DNA of 64,000 nucleotides from Photobacterium sp. GB-56 (GTDB taxonomy: Bacteria; Pseudomonadota; Gammaproteobacteria; Enterobacterales; Vibrionaceae): contig NZ_PYNW01000014.1 in assembly GCF_003026105.1 (NCBI RefSeq), forward strand, positions 48,413 to 112,412, read 5' to 3'. The notes beneath the pieces were generated by a model, which saw nothing but the letters and a program-made list of their open reading frames with translations, was not told where the DNA came from and did no database searches. Positions 1-9,779 of this stretch are shown piece after piece. The position numbers and the translations under genes were made by a program. Position 1 is the stretch's first letter. The number at the start of each line of letters is the position of its first letter.

Positions 1-30
1 AATAGCTAGTATCTTTAGCGTTAAGGTGGG

Positions 31-3000
31 CTAGCGTTTTGTATCTTTGTTCCAAGCGACTTTTTGCAAAACTCCTTCCTCACGCCATACAATACCCTCA
101 GAACGACGCCAACAAGACTCATAATTGTTTCCATTAGGCCACGTATTTCGCTCCGCAATCATTACCCACATTGGTTCTATGTCAAATTTGCTAACATAGT
201 CATGAAGAACTTCATCATCAATAACTACTGCAGTTTGATGATCAAAAGGCTCTTGAGCTTGTATCACAACATCACCATGTTTGTTTAACCATTTACTTAG
301 CTCATTTTGAGACAACGATAGTTCAAGTTCATCGGCAAACCATTTTTGTGGCATATAACTCGAAAAACCATCAGGAAGAGATTTATCTAAATGACTCTCC
401 CAATGGTAATTAACTGTAGGTATTGCAAATGTACATTCTTCAGGCCCGTTCCAAAGAGAGTCTGAAAACTTTTCAGATTCCCACGTATTGCGCCAATGTG
501 CTTCACGAAGGTATGGTCCATCCGTAGCCCCTCTCGGTTTAAAGGAATCTACATCAAGATTTTTCTCCCCTTCTAAAAACTTTGCTAGGTTTCTCGCGGT
601 TCCTTTTTTTAGAAATACACAATAAAGGAATCTGAATTCTTCGTATCGCATCCCATGCATGCCGGCTCTCCGGCCTTCATATTTTTCACTAGAACAGTTG
701 AATTCATATAAAACATTCCATTTCTTATCATTTTCATCAGTCCTAAAGATCTTTTCAACTATCGTCAGCGTCGGATCTTCTTCAAAAGGCCACTGCTTCA
801 AATTCTCTTCTATAACTTCGGGAAGCTCAATAATTGGCTCTAACATCCATTTTTCAAGGTGAAGCTCTTGTTTTACGGGTGGTAATATAGTTGGTTCAAC
901 ATTTCGTCTAAAGTCATGATGGCTATATCGATAAATGCACGGCTTTTCAGCTCCCCACCCTCCTTCAAGAAACCAGTAGTTGTCAGCTAAGCGGGCTTGA
1001 ATTTCGTCTAAAGCTATTCGTTGGTATTTTTTACCTATCCGCTCTAGGTCATTATCATGTCTTGAGTTACTGGTACCATACCCATCTCTTGGAAAGAGAT
1101 CTGCGTTCCAACCGAGTTCGTAGGCTCTTTTAGTGACCCATAGTCTGCATTGTTGTATATCAACTGGTTCAAACTCTTCGTAACCTGCGTCTTGAAGATA
1201 ATCCGACGAAAGTCTTTTCCGCTCGTCTTCACTCAATAAAATTTCTAAATGATTGCGAGCCTCAACTACAACATCCTCGAGTATAGATGCTTCACCTCGG
1301 ATAACTTCACACTCCAGTTGTCCAAAAAGATTAGCTTGAAAATTAGCATTGGAGGCATCCTCAAAAGCTTCTAGGGCATCTACACGTTCAGCATAGGGGT
1401 GTATAACTTCTTCAAAAAAAACTCGTTTTAGTTCTTTCTTAGAGACTGGTTTTGGACTACCGAGAGGAGTAGTTAAAAAATTTCGCACACGACCAGGGAT
1501 ACTGTATTTCCCATAGTCACCCCACTCACTTGAAGCAGAACTAAATATTTCTCTGCCTCCTCTTTCTTCAGCAATTTTCTCTACTTCATCTTCAATCAGT
1601 CCAAATGTTGGAGGTTCAGAACCTAGAGGGTGATAGCAATCTTCTAGGTTAATACCTTCACTCAATGCGCACTTGCTATTTGCAAGTTCAATTATCCCCA
1701 ATGCGTAGTCTCTAGTAAGTAGAGCTACCGGTGGCTGTTTGTCTGCAAAAACTTTGGCGAAAACTTCATGCGAGTAAACATTTAGACGTTCAGAGCTTTG
1801 ATCGATGCAACAAGCTCCAAAGGCTGCAGCATAGAGTCGCTCTACAACATACGGATCATCGCAATCGTGCAACTTTTCGAGCAGGAAGATAAATATGTTT
1901 GAGTTTACTAAAAATAGCGTCGTTAGTGCTTTGGTCGCTCGGTCACGCAATGTCTGGTGAGACGAAGATAAGGACCATACCAAAACTAATGACGCTAACT
2001 CCAAATGTTTTAAATCTGCAGTGCGGCTATGCTTTGATAACGCCCATGAGACAATTCTTTCAACTTGATTGAGTTCTTCTCGCGACGCCCAATTAACCCA
2101 ACGTGTCCAATGACTATCTCTTTCTGGCATTTGCCATTGCTTCAGTCGCTCATGAAGGCGAAGAGCATTAAAAGGATGGTCAATAGTCATTGAAACTTCC
2201 AAGAGTAACCCTAGAGGCTCAAAATTGTAGCTATCTAATCGGTTCAGTAATTCTCGCGAGTCATTCGAAAAGGCATCTGCACTCCTCCACTTGAAGCTTT
2301 CCGCAAAGCTCTCCTGCAGTGACTGATCTCTTTCCCAATGTAATTCCCAATCGGGTAGGGTTTTAGCAAATTCTACCCCGAGTTTCTCTGGGTAGATTGT
2401 GGATAGAGCGCTAACCAATCCTGTATATTTATAGTGAAGACCATGGTCTGGCTTCCCATCATAAAATAGGAAATTCAGAGGAAAGCCCGCATTGAAAGCC
2501 GTATTTAACTGTTCCCTAGACACTTTTGAAAGCAAGGATGTCGCCATGAGGTGATCTTGGAACCTCTGAAATGAGAAGCGCACTAGTTCTGATGGGGGAT
2601 TAAAGGGATCAAAACATTCCGAATAAGGAGGCGGGTCGCGTCTAAATAAACTTGTTTCTATTAATACCTGTAGCCAAGTTTTTCCTTCTGGCGCAGTTCT
2701 ACCCTTAAAGCTCTCGTCTGCAATTGCTATCGCATCTTCGACTTCTATGAAATCGCAACCATTCATAGCCATCATACTAGCGACTTGACCAACACATTTT
2801 TTAATGGAATTTGAAATGGTAGCTGAGTTTTCTGTTTGTATCCCAGTACGCCAACTCAACGCATCGAGATACAGTGCCATAGTTTGTGATATTCCGTTCA
2901 ACCCGCGAGGAAATTCCGTAAGTCCTTGAGCATGCAAAGCCTCACTAGTCGTTTTTAGGAACAATGGATTGTTGAATTCTGGCGATAACCATGGTGTGTT

Positions 3001-4509
3001 GGGCCGAGCTATGCCTTTGGTATCAAGGTATCGAATTGCTGCTCGTTCCATCTCCTCTGGAGTGGAAAATCCATTAATCCGATATTTAGGAAGTTTTTCG
3101 AGCAAACTATCCGGAACAGCATAAGGAAGATACTCATCACGACAAGAGAAAACTGCTGATAGGTAAGGGTATTTTTGAATCGCGTTAACTATTTCTGGGA
3201 GATTACACTTCCAGTAATGTGCACCAACACCCTCGTTGATTGCGTCAAAGAGCAGAATGGTCCGCTCTCCTTTACGTTCGCCAGCTGTATTAAGGGGCCC
3301 CAAAACATCATCGACTGTTCTACCCTCTAGGCCACAAATTCCGCCGAATTGCTCCCAAAACACCAACGTAGAGAAACTCTGGCCTAACGTTAGAACTGTT
3401 GGTAAACCTGAACGAATTCGCTGCTCTGCAATTTGCCCTAAAATATGAGACTTTCCTGCACCTGCAGGTCCATAAATGACAGCGCACCGTAATGTCTCAG
3501 CTATAAAGTTAGAGTCTCTTAAAATTTCGCTTAATGAAGAGCAAGAGGATAAAAGCACTCGGAGACTTGTGCGCACATTTTCAAGTTTGTATTTATCATC
3601 CTCAATCAATTTACCTTTATCTACTGAATTGTACTGTCCTTGAAGCTTCCAAACAGCTTCTTGAAGCCGATCTAAAATAATCGCCGTCGCCTCAATGTTC
3701 CATTCTTCAGTAAAATCGCGTGTAAACGAACCTTTAAGTTGCACCAGTTCCTGCCATGCATCATTTGCGATTAAAAGTGCGTCGGTATCTGGTGCAAGAT
3801 CTTTTGAAGAAAGCTCGATAGTGGGAACTCTTGATTCCTCGAGCTCATTGAATACGCCTATCAAACGTTTAGTTGTGCCTGGACCTCGAGCTATGGTGTC
3901 AAACAAAGATTCAACAGAGACTTCTACGTGATCGTGAGGGTTGAAACGGTCATCTAACGCTCGTTTCGCTGTACTAATTTGGTCTTCAAACCAAGAATCG
4001 TTTAGTACATCACCTCCAAACCAAAACTTGATCAATGCGGCATTCTCTTTTCGAAGGAGCATTTCTTTTAGGGTAGTTTCGGACCAAAGCTCGAACTCAA
4101 GGTCAATTGACTTTTCTTTCGCCCAACCTTTCCACTTAATTACTCGTTCGTCCCATTTTTCACGTTGAGATTTGCCACTTACACCTCTCGGGGGAGTCAA
4201 ATCCTTGGGTATGGCAAAAATATAAGTTTGAAGTTCAGGGTGTACCTTTAGCGCTTGTTTGACAGACTCATCCATTTGGGCCCATTGGGAGTCACCTATT
4301 GACGTGAAATACTTCGCTTGATAACCAATTTTACTCCCATCACTTAGAATCCACAGCGCTTCGACACCTCCATCTCCTCCGCAGCCATCGTTCGGTTGGA
4401 ACTCGAAGCCATTTTCAGGGTTCTCTCGTCTAGCAAGCACACAAATTAGATCTTCAAAGGACTCTCTAGGCCCTTTGTTGAACGCATTTATAGAAGAAAA
4501 ATCAATCAA
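31..4509 (-). CDS. STAND-type NTPase with N-terminal Mrr-like nuclease domain, probable anti-phage protein
   Basis: A roughly 1490-residue protein. Near the N-terminus a PD-(D/E)XK-type nuclease core is visible: GGDGGVE at about residues 44-50 and the catalytic-strand motif YQAKY around 63-67. A P-loop ATPase follows, with Walker A GPAGAGKS near 347-354 and Walker B ILLFDAINE near 418-426. The remaining ~1000 residues are helical-looking and repeat-like, as in the sensor arm of STAND proteins. Nuclease-STAND-long sensor is the architecture of Avs (AVAST) phage-recognition proteins, which bind a viral protein, oligomerise and degrade DNA; this role is inferred. The start used is the TTG at 4509, because AAGGA sits 9 bases upstream; the frame stays open to another TTG at 4587 but that has no ribosome binding site. 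It stands alone on its strand, divergent from the TIGR04141-type gene. The exact Avs type cannot be set by eye. Confidence 0.8.
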   Translation of the reverse strand: MIDFSSINAFNKGPRESFEDLICVLARRENPENGFEFQPNDGCGGDGGVEALWILSDGSKIGYQAKYFTSIGDSQWAQMDESVKQALKVHPELQTYIFAIPKDLTPPRGVSGKSQREKWDERVIKWKGWAKEKSIDLEFELWSETTLKEMLLRKENAALIKFWFGGDVLNDSWFEDQISTAKRALDDRFNPHDHVEVSVESLFDTIARGPGTTKRLIGVFNELEESRVPTIELSSKDLAPDTDALLIANDAWQELVQLKGSFTRDFTEEWNIEATAIILDRLQEAVWKLQGQYNSVDKGKLIEDDKYKLENVRTSLRVLLSSCSSLSEILRDSNFIAETLRCAVIYGPAGAGKSHILGQIAEQRIRSGLPTVLTLGQSFSTLVFWEQFGGICGLEGRTVDDVLGPLNTAGERKGERTILLFDAINEGVGAHYWKCNLPEIVNAIQKYPYLSAVFSCRDEYLPYAVPDSLLEKLPKYRINGFSTPEEMERAAIRYLDTKGIARPNTPWLSPEFNNPLFLKTTSEALHAQGLTEFPRGLNGISQTMALYLDALSWRTGIQTENSATISNSIKKCVGQVASMMAMNGCDFIEVEDAIAIADESFKGRTAPEGKTWLQVLIETSLFRRDPPPYSECFDPFNPPSELVRFSFQRFQDHLMATSLLSKVSREQLNTAFNAGFPLNFLFYDGKPDHGLHYKYTGLVSALSTIYPEKLGVEFAKTLPDWELHWERDQSLQESFAESFKWRSADAFSNDSRELLNRLDSYNFEPLGLLLEVSMTIDHPFNALRLHERLKQWQMPERDSHWTRWVNWASREELNQVERIVSWALSKHSRTADLKHLELASLVLVWSLSSSHQTLRDRATKALTTLFLVNSNIFIFLLEKLHDCDDPYVVERLYAAAFGACCIDQSSERLNVYSHEVFAKVFADKQPPVALLTRDYALGIIELANSKCALSEGINLEDCYHPLGSEPPTFGLIEDEVEKIAEERGGREIFSSASSEWGDYGKYSIPGRVRNFLTTPLGSPKPVSKKELKRVFFEEVIHPYAERVDALEAFEDASNANFQANLFGQLECEVIRGEASILEDVVVEARNHLEILLSEDERKRLSSDYLQDAGYEEFEPVDIQQCRLWVTKRAYELGWNADLFPRDGYGTSNSRHDNDLERIGKKYQRIALDEIQARLADNYWFLEGGWGAEKPCIYRYSHHDFRRNVEPTILPPVKQELHLEKWMLEPIIELPEVIEENLKQWPFEEDPTLTIVEKIFRTDENDKKWNVLYEFNCSSEKYEGRRAGMHGMRYEEFRFLYCVFLKKGTARNLAKFLEGEKNLDVDSFKPRGATDGPYLREAHWRNTWESEKFSDSLWNGPEECTFAIPTVNYHWESHLDKSLPDGFSSYMPQKWFADELELSLSQNELSKWLNKHGDVVIQAQEPFDHQTAVVIDDEVLHDYVSKFDIEPMWVMIAERNTWPNGNNYESCWRRSEGIVWREEGVLQKVAWNKDTKR

Positions 4510-5135
4510 GTTTGTATGTCCTTTTCCTGTCTGGGGCTGAGATATCGCGGTTTGATAGATAACAATTAGGAGGGAATGATATATCAAACAACTAGAATAC
4601 TTTTGTTGATGTAATTCAATTAAATAATCAATAGCCTATATATCACAATTTAGGGTGAGCCTCCTACGATAAGATCAGACCAGTCCCTACTCCAATGGAA
4701 GGACTGTTCATCAAGCGAACAAACACTCCACTAAAGACATCTTTAATGATATTGGCGTAACCCATACTTTATCTAATCTTATAGATTAAAAGTCCTAAGA
4801 AGCTTTTATCCAACAATGAGCTAGCTATTTGGCATGGGCCAAGACAAAATCGGTTACTGCCCCAAACGAGTTAGACCAAAAATTCATTCATATCATGTTA
4901 ACGTTATGTTGGATTAGTTTTCTTTATATCAATAGCGTTTTAATGTTCTTTAGTTAAACAGCAATTTTCATTTATTCTCTATGTTTTCATAATAGTAACA
5001 ATATATTACAACCATCTTGACTCAATTTTCATAAAAGAGCACATTTGCCTAGATTTTTAGTCAATATTTTGAGTGGCGTGAAAGTAACAATATTTATTAA
5101 TTCACTGTTAGACATCAAATATGGAGTATTCTGCA
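4510..5135. other. intergenic spacer between divergent accessory genes
   Basis: About 625 bases between two divergent genes. The half next to the STAND gene has stop-interrupted, vaguely coding-like stretches that I could not match to any transposase or gene. The half next to 5136 is very AT-rich and should hold the promoter of the plus-strand gene. No clear repeat or RNA was found. Confidence 0.4.
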
Positions 5136-6770
5136 ATGGATGGTGATGATAAAAAGCCGTACATCTTTTTAAATTCATTTCTCGTAAAAGATAAGTATAA
5201 AGACCTTGATATCAATGAATTCTTGAAGAGTTCAGCCCAAGTGAACACTTACGAAATTGATAGTCAGCATGAATTAGAGGGAAAGCTTTTCGTAAAAATC
5301 CCAACGGAGAAAAAGCCTAAGTGGACTACTTTTACTGAAGAAGTGACAGGTGTAGATCTAGATGAACTGTCGAATAAATCAAGTTCAGCTTTATTAATTA
5401 TTAAAACCCCAGAAAACACAATGGCTTTTACTTTTGGTTATGGTCGTTTTCTCTTAGATACTAAATATTTTGTGCATGACTTTGGAATTAAAACAGCGCT
5501 GAACACTTTAAAGCACGACAGCTTGAGAAGTGTTGACCTATTTACTTTAGATGATCAAGCCGTTCAAAAAAAGTCTCAAGCTGCGAGAGAGTCTGGTGTT
5601 GGCGTCTTTGGGATTGATATATCGAAAGATGTATTGAGAGCAGTAACAGGTTCACCTAAAGCAGGTGTCAATTTAAAGAATATTTCGGGAGGCGATTCTG
5701 TATTTTCTTTCGGTTTAGAGTTAAAGATTGATGAAATCAGCGATCTAATCTCAACTCTTTCGGATTATTACAACAATGACTCCTACAAAAATGAATTTTC
5801 ATGGGTAGATAACATCCGTAAGGTTAAAGAATCTTCTGAAATATCAAAACTAGACGATCACCTTGTTAATGCATTAAAAGCCAAGAGCCCTGATGTGTGT
5901 GTCACTATTCCTGAATTAGCTGATTGGGATTCTATTTGGGGTTTTAGTTTCACGCGCTCCAAAAATATTATAAAGCCTACAATTGAGACTAACGACTACT
6001 ATGTAAATCTTGATGTTGCAGCTGTATCGGTCGATTCAATAAAAAGAGATCGACTATTCGTATACGATGTACATGAAAATGAAACAGAACACCAAATATA
6101 TAAATCTATTTACTTTGAGCATAAATTAAGTGACAAAATATATGTGTTGTTTGCTGGATATTGGTACGAAATCGCTACTGATTTTATGACAAGAATAAAC
6201 ACTACTCTTGCACAAATACCAATTTCTAACTTACCGTTTCCTGAAGTTTATACTTGGAGTGAAGTTGTTGATGGTAAGACAAAAGATAGGATTGAAACCG
6301 AAGGTGACTACAATGAAAGGGCTGCCAATTCGCACTCTTATCACCTGCTAGATAAAAAATTAATTAAAAGCAATAGAACGACAACCTCTATTGAACTTTG
6401 TGATCTAATGACTACAAACAAGCAATATATTCATGTCAAACATCGAAAAGGTGGCTCAGCTGGTTTAAGTCACTTATTTGCTCAAGGTCGTGTGTCTGCA
6501 GAAATATTGTTGGGTGATAAAGAATTTAGAAAAGCAACTAGAAAAGTTCTCAAACGCGTTTGTGATGGATTACAGAACACAGTTTCGTTAAATAATTTTA
6601 AAAGTGATGGTGTAGAAGTTGTATTTCTAATACTTGGCGAAGATTCATCAACTTTGAAAGATAATTTACCCTTTTTTAGTAAAGTAAACCTTTCGAAGGC
6701 ATTTGAAAGTCTTTCACAACGAGGGTTTAGCGTACAAATTGCTGGTGTAGACACGTTACCAAAGCCTTGA
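5136..6770 (+). CDS. TIGR04141 / DUF6119 family sporadically distributed protein
   Basis: A 544-residue soluble protein that I recognise as the TIGR04141 family, annotated as sporadically distributed and assigned DUF6119. Supporting signs are the overall length, the N-terminal strand-rich region that opens with PYIFLNSFLV, and the conserved C-terminal block with HVKHRKGGSAGLSHLFAQG. The family has no settled biochemical role; its patchy distribution and presence near restriction and defence genes suggest a role in phage or plasmid conflict, which is inference. The ATG at 5136 is preferred over the in-frame ATG at 5121 because GGAG lies 8 bases upstream of 5136, inside the longer frame. No signal peptide or membrane segment. 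It is divergent from the STAND nuclease, so the two could form one defence locus, but they are not an operon. An attC-like hairpin follows the stop directly. Confidence 0.75.
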   Translation: MDGDDKKPYIFLNSFLVKDKYKDLDINEFLKSSAQVNTYEIDSQHELEGKLFVKIPTEKKPKWTTFTEEVTGVDLDELSNKSSSALLIIKTPENTMAFTFGYGRFLLDTKYFVHDFGIKTALNTLKHDSLRSVDLFTLDDQAVQKKSQAARESGVGVFGIDISKDVLRAVTGSPKAGVNLKNISGGDSVFSFGLELKIDEISDLISTLSDYYNNDSYKNEFSWVDNIRKVKESSEISKLDDHLVNALKAKSPDVCVTIPELADWDSIWGFSFTRSKNIIKPTIETNDYYVNLDVAAVSVDSIKRDRLFVYDVHENETEHQIYKSIYFEHKLSDKIYVLFAGYWYEIATDFMTRINTTLAQIPISNLPFPEVYTWSEVVDGKTKDRIETEGDYNERAANSHSYHLLDKKLIKSNRTTTSIELCDLMTTNKQYIHVKHRKGGSAGLSHLFAQGRVSAEILLGDKEFRKATRKVLKRVCDGLQNTVSLNNFKSDGVEVVFLILGEDSSTLKDNLPFFSKVNLSKAFESLSQRGFSVQIAGVDTLPKP

Positions 6771-6771
6771 T

Positions 6772-6845
6772 GCCTAACATATAAGGATTGTATCGCTCAG
6801 CCGACACCTATCCGAAGTGTTGGACGAGCCGAAGACACCTTATAT
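6772..6845 (+). other. attC-like imperfect hairpin directly after the stop codon
   Basis: GCCTAAC, which fits the integron core-site half RYYYAAC, begins one base after the stop. It is followed by outer arms ATATAAGG / CCTTATAT and inner arms containing GCCGACAC and GTGTTGG that pair imperfectly. The expected closing GTTRRRY half-site is not seen, so this is at best a decayed attC and may simply be a hairpin. Confidence 0.3.
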
Positions 6846-6870
6846 AAGTAAATATTGGAAATATTATAAA

Positions 6871-6915
6871 GGGTGATGCTGAAAAGTAGAGCATCACATC
6901 ACCCTTACTTTTTCT
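6871..6915 (+). terminator. rho-independent terminator downstream of the TIGR04141 gene
   Basis: GTGATGCT pairs with AGCATCAC across a 9-base loop. The tail is T-rich (CTTACTTTTTC). It lies about 100 bases after the stop codon. Confidence 0.55.
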
Positions 6916-7031
6916 TATATCATTCAGTCTAAGTAGAACTAATACTCTAAATGATTTCTGTCCAATAATGACTTAAGTCAGCATGTACGCATAAATACTG
7001 TAAAATGCTTTCTCTAAAATAAAATCAAAAA

Positions 7032-7053
7032 AGCCAGCACTAACATGCTGGCT
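7032..7053 (-). terminator. rho-independent terminator of the chitinase gene
   Basis: A perfect 8-bp stem, AGCCAGCA / TGCTGGCT, with a 6-base loop. On the minus strand it is followed by TTTTTTGATTTTA, starting about 27 bases past the chitinase stop. Confidence 0.85.
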
Positions 7054-7079
7054 TTTCGTTTATTTAGCTATCGGTAAGC

Positions 7080-9278
7080 TTATAGCTTATCCCATGCGTC
7101 AGCCCAGTATAGGCTTGAACCCGGTGCGTATGAAGCATTTGCACACCAGCCCGTGTAAGGCCATGGTTTACATTGGTATACGTTACCGTCTGTACCTAAT
7201 ACTTGGTCGCCCGCTTGGTACGCTTTACCCGCTTCATAAGCAGGAACGTCGGTCACTGGTGGCTCAACCGTACCTTGATCTTCTAATACAAACTGGTGAC
7301 GAGATTCTACTTGCTCACCTTTTGACTGGGCAATCATGCGTAGTGAGTGTTTACCTTCCACTACGTTATTAAGTACCAGTTTAATCGCGCTGTTAGCGGC
7401 AAAATCTGCCGTGAAGTTACCGCCGTTAACTGGGTAACCCATTGCGTCAATCACATCAATCTGTACAGAACTTGCTTTGTTCGCGGTGTAATTCAGGTTC
7501 AGTGTCGCAGTGCCGTTAGTGATCTTGTAGCTGCTGTTTACGCCAGATAGAGATGCGGTGAAATCTGCTTCTGGTTGTGGTGGTACAACGCCGCCACAGT
7601 CGCTATCGCCTGCTTCACGCCAAACACCCCACTCACCCGTTGTGCCTGGTTCTTCACCTTTCGTATACCAACCCGCTAACCAATCTTTACCGTTATGGCT
7701 TACTACATCATCTTCAACGTAAACAACATCTGATTTCCACGGATTAGTACATACGATAGAGCCATCGTTAACTACCACGGTACGCTTTACAGTTACCGTC
7801 TGGTTTGCGCTGTCTGTGATTGAGTAAACAAGTTCGTATTGACCCGCAACCGCAGTGTTTACAGTGCCAGATACTGTGATGTTTGCTGTTAGATCGCCAT
7901 CTTCTGCATCCGATGCTGATACACCAGCCATGACATCGAAGTTTTCACCGATTTTCACAACTGCATTTGCCACACCAGCGAAGGTTGGTAATGCGCTAAA
8001 TACGGTTACTTTACGTGGTGATACGGTTTCATTGTTGTCTGAATCTGATACTGAGTAAGTTAGTACATACTCGCCTACACGTTGTGTATCTACCGAGCCT
8101 GATACGTTAATTGCTGATGTTAGGGTGCCGTCTTCTTTGTCTGTTGCTGTTACGCCAGCCATTGCATCAAAGTTTGTGCGGTGCTGAACGCGAGCATCCG
8201 TTAAACCCATGATCACAGGTTTACCCGGTTGAACAACCGGTGGCACTTGGCTGTGAATGAACGGGCCGTAAGTGTTAATAAAGCTGCTGTTGTACGCTTG
8301 ACCTGCTTTATTCGTGCCGATATCCCAGTTGATAGACCATGTCATTACACCACGTAGTGGCTGAGATTGTGCTTCAAGGCGTTTGAATGCATCAAACAAA
8401 TCTTGTGGGTCTTGTACGTAACCTGTTGCTGCGGCATCGATGTTAGTTGGAATACCAAATACAAGTTTATCGTGTGGGATCTTAGTGAAACCACGAGTAC
8501 CGTTGATCAATGAATCAGCCATGTAGTAGATGAACTCTTCTTTTAGCGCATCATTATTTTGGGCAATCCAACCAATGCCTTCAATGTAAACGCCGTCACC
8601 ACCTTGGTTGTAAAACTGTGGGTTGATCCAGTCGTAGTAACCTTCAAGACCTGTGATGTAAGGAATGTATTTGCCCGATTCTGTTAGGTACGGGAATTCT
8701 GGCGCCATGGTGATAAGGAAGTTTTTACCTTGTGCACGGTAGTGATCTTTAACCATACGCAGTGCCGCTGGAATAACGGTTTGGTTATCCGCCGCATCAA
8801 TCGCTGCTTGCTCAAGGTCGATATCTAGACCATCGAAACCGTATAAATCTGTTAGACGAATGATTTCATCAGCGAATGCTTGCTCATCGCCTGTTTTCAT
8901 TTCAACGTGCGCATCAGCGCCACCTAGTGCGATAAGCACAGAGCGACCTTGATCGTTAAGCGCTTTAATTTGGTCGATGAATTGCTGCTCGGTTAAACCC
9001 GTTTCCGCATCTAAATGAAACGTCGGAATACGGCCTTCAGCCACGTCGTAAACTTTCATGAAAGAAACATCAACCACGTTATACATTGGGTTAATGTCTT
9101 TTAGTGACATCGCAGGTGCATTACCCATTTTATAACCTTGGCCGTCAGCCCAGTTATGCCAGTAACCCACAACAACCCCGCCTTCAGGGTTAACCATTTT
9201 GTCACCCGCGTGAGCGGTAAAGCTAATTGCGCAAGACAGTGCCACTGCACTCAATGCAAATAGAGATGTTTTTTTCAT
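7080..9278 (-). CDS. secreted multidomain GH18 chitinase
   Basis: Hydrolyses chitin outside the cell. The ATG at 9278 starts a clear signal peptide ending THAHA-like (TAHAG) at about residue 25, with AAGAG upstream; a longer frame to 9311 adds 11 residues without support. Residues ~33-360 form the GH18 barrel with the hallmark FDGLDIDLE, the glutamate at 156 being the acid catalyst. Two Ig-like DUF5011-type repeats follow (KEDGTL and AEDGDL units), then a tryptophan-rich CBM5/12 chitin-binding module with two cysteines (about 525-580), a beta-sandwich segment, and a second chitin-binding module at the extreme C-terminus ending in DAWDKL. At 732 residues it is typical of Vibrionaceae chitinases with tandem binding modules. 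Monocistronic, with its own terminator. The catalytic class is secure; the paralogue name is not. Confidence 0.93.
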   Translation of the reverse strand: MKKTSLFALSAVALSCAISFTAHAGDKMVNPEGGVVVGYWHNWADGQGYKMGNAPAMSLKDINPMYNVVDVSFMKVYDVAEGRIPTFHLDAETGLTEQQFIDQIKALNDQGRSVLIALGGADAHVEMKTGDEQAFADEIIRLTDLYGFDGLDIDLEQAAIDAADNQTVIPAALRMVKDHYRAQGKNFLITMAPEFPYLTESGKYIPYITGLEGYYDWINPQFYNQGGDGVYIEGIGWIAQNNDALKEEFIYYMADSLINGTRGFTKIPHDKLVFGIPTNIDAAATGYVQDPQDLFDAFKRLEAQSQPLRGVMTWSINWDIGTNKAGQAYNSSFINTYGPFIHSQVPPVVQPGKPVIMGLTDARVQHRTNFDAMAGVTATDKEDGTLTSAINVSGSVDTQRVGEYVLTYSVSDSDNNETVSPRKVTVFSALPTFAGVANAVVKIGENFDVMAGVSASDAEDGDLTANITVSGTVNTAVAGQYELVYSITDSANQTVTVKRTVVVNDGSIVCTNPWKSDVVYVEDDVVSHNGKDWLAGWYTKGEEPGTTGEWGVWREAGDSDCGGVVPPQPEADFTASLSGVNSSYKITNGTATLNLNYTANKASSVQIDVIDAMGYPVNGGNFTADFAANSAIKLVLNNVVEGKHSLRMIAQSKGEQVESRHQFVLEDQGTVEPPVTDVPAYEAGKAYQAGDQVLGTDGNVYQCKPWPYTGWCANASYAPGSSLYWADAWDKL

Positions 9279-9744
9279 GTTATTACTCTTAAAACGACAT
9301 TGGATAGGCATGTATCTTTAATAAAAGTGCCTAAGATGCGTGGAGCATAACGGAGCTTGTGAGAATCCACAGTGGTGAGATGTAACAGAACATTATTACG
9401 GCACGCGGGATCGGTCTTTGATTGGTTCAAATTTGTGACATAGCTATCGTTATTTTTTTGGCGACACCAATATAGAACAGCGTTCAAAATTTAGACCTGC
9501 TTTCAGAAAAATATTTTTTTTGGTTACCAACGATACTTTTTTGACGCGAAGAAGATCAAATCAGCAGATGACTAATAACCTAAAGAAATTAAAAACAATA
9601 ACTTAATGCTAACTGCGAATATTTACTCGTTACACTTTGTAACATTTACTGTGCAATTACGCAGAAATCTACCAATCATGAATGTAAAAAGCGTGGGTGA
9701 CATGGGAAAAACAGGAAGAGGATAACGAGGGTATAGAAGTAGGT
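9279..9744. other. spacer upstream of the chitinase gene
   Basis: Between the chitinase start and the end of the zinc transporter operon. It must hold the chitinase promoter. TTTGTGACATAGCTATC near 9430 loosely resembles half of a CRP site. No open frame worth annotating. Confidence 0.35.
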
Positions 9745-9773
9745 AGCAAGTAGAAGGGGCGCTTCTACTTGCT
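9745..9773 (-). terminator. strong hairpin after the zinc transporter operon
   Basis: A perfect 12-bp stem, AGCAAGTAGAAG / CTTCTACTTGCT, with a 5-base loop, starting 7 bases past the permease stop. The distal side lacks a proper T-run, so it may be a processing or stability hairpin instead of a classical terminator. Confidence 0.55.
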
Positions 9774-9779
9774 GTACCA

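Noticed and set aside
4809..4875. Possible second attC site (ATCCAAC to GTTAGAC)
   Set aside because: The two half-sites fit loosely but the interior does not fold into the expected stem.
4640..4910. Possible transposase remnant upstream of the STAND gene
   Set aside because: Translated fragments on both strands did not resemble any transposase family that I can name.
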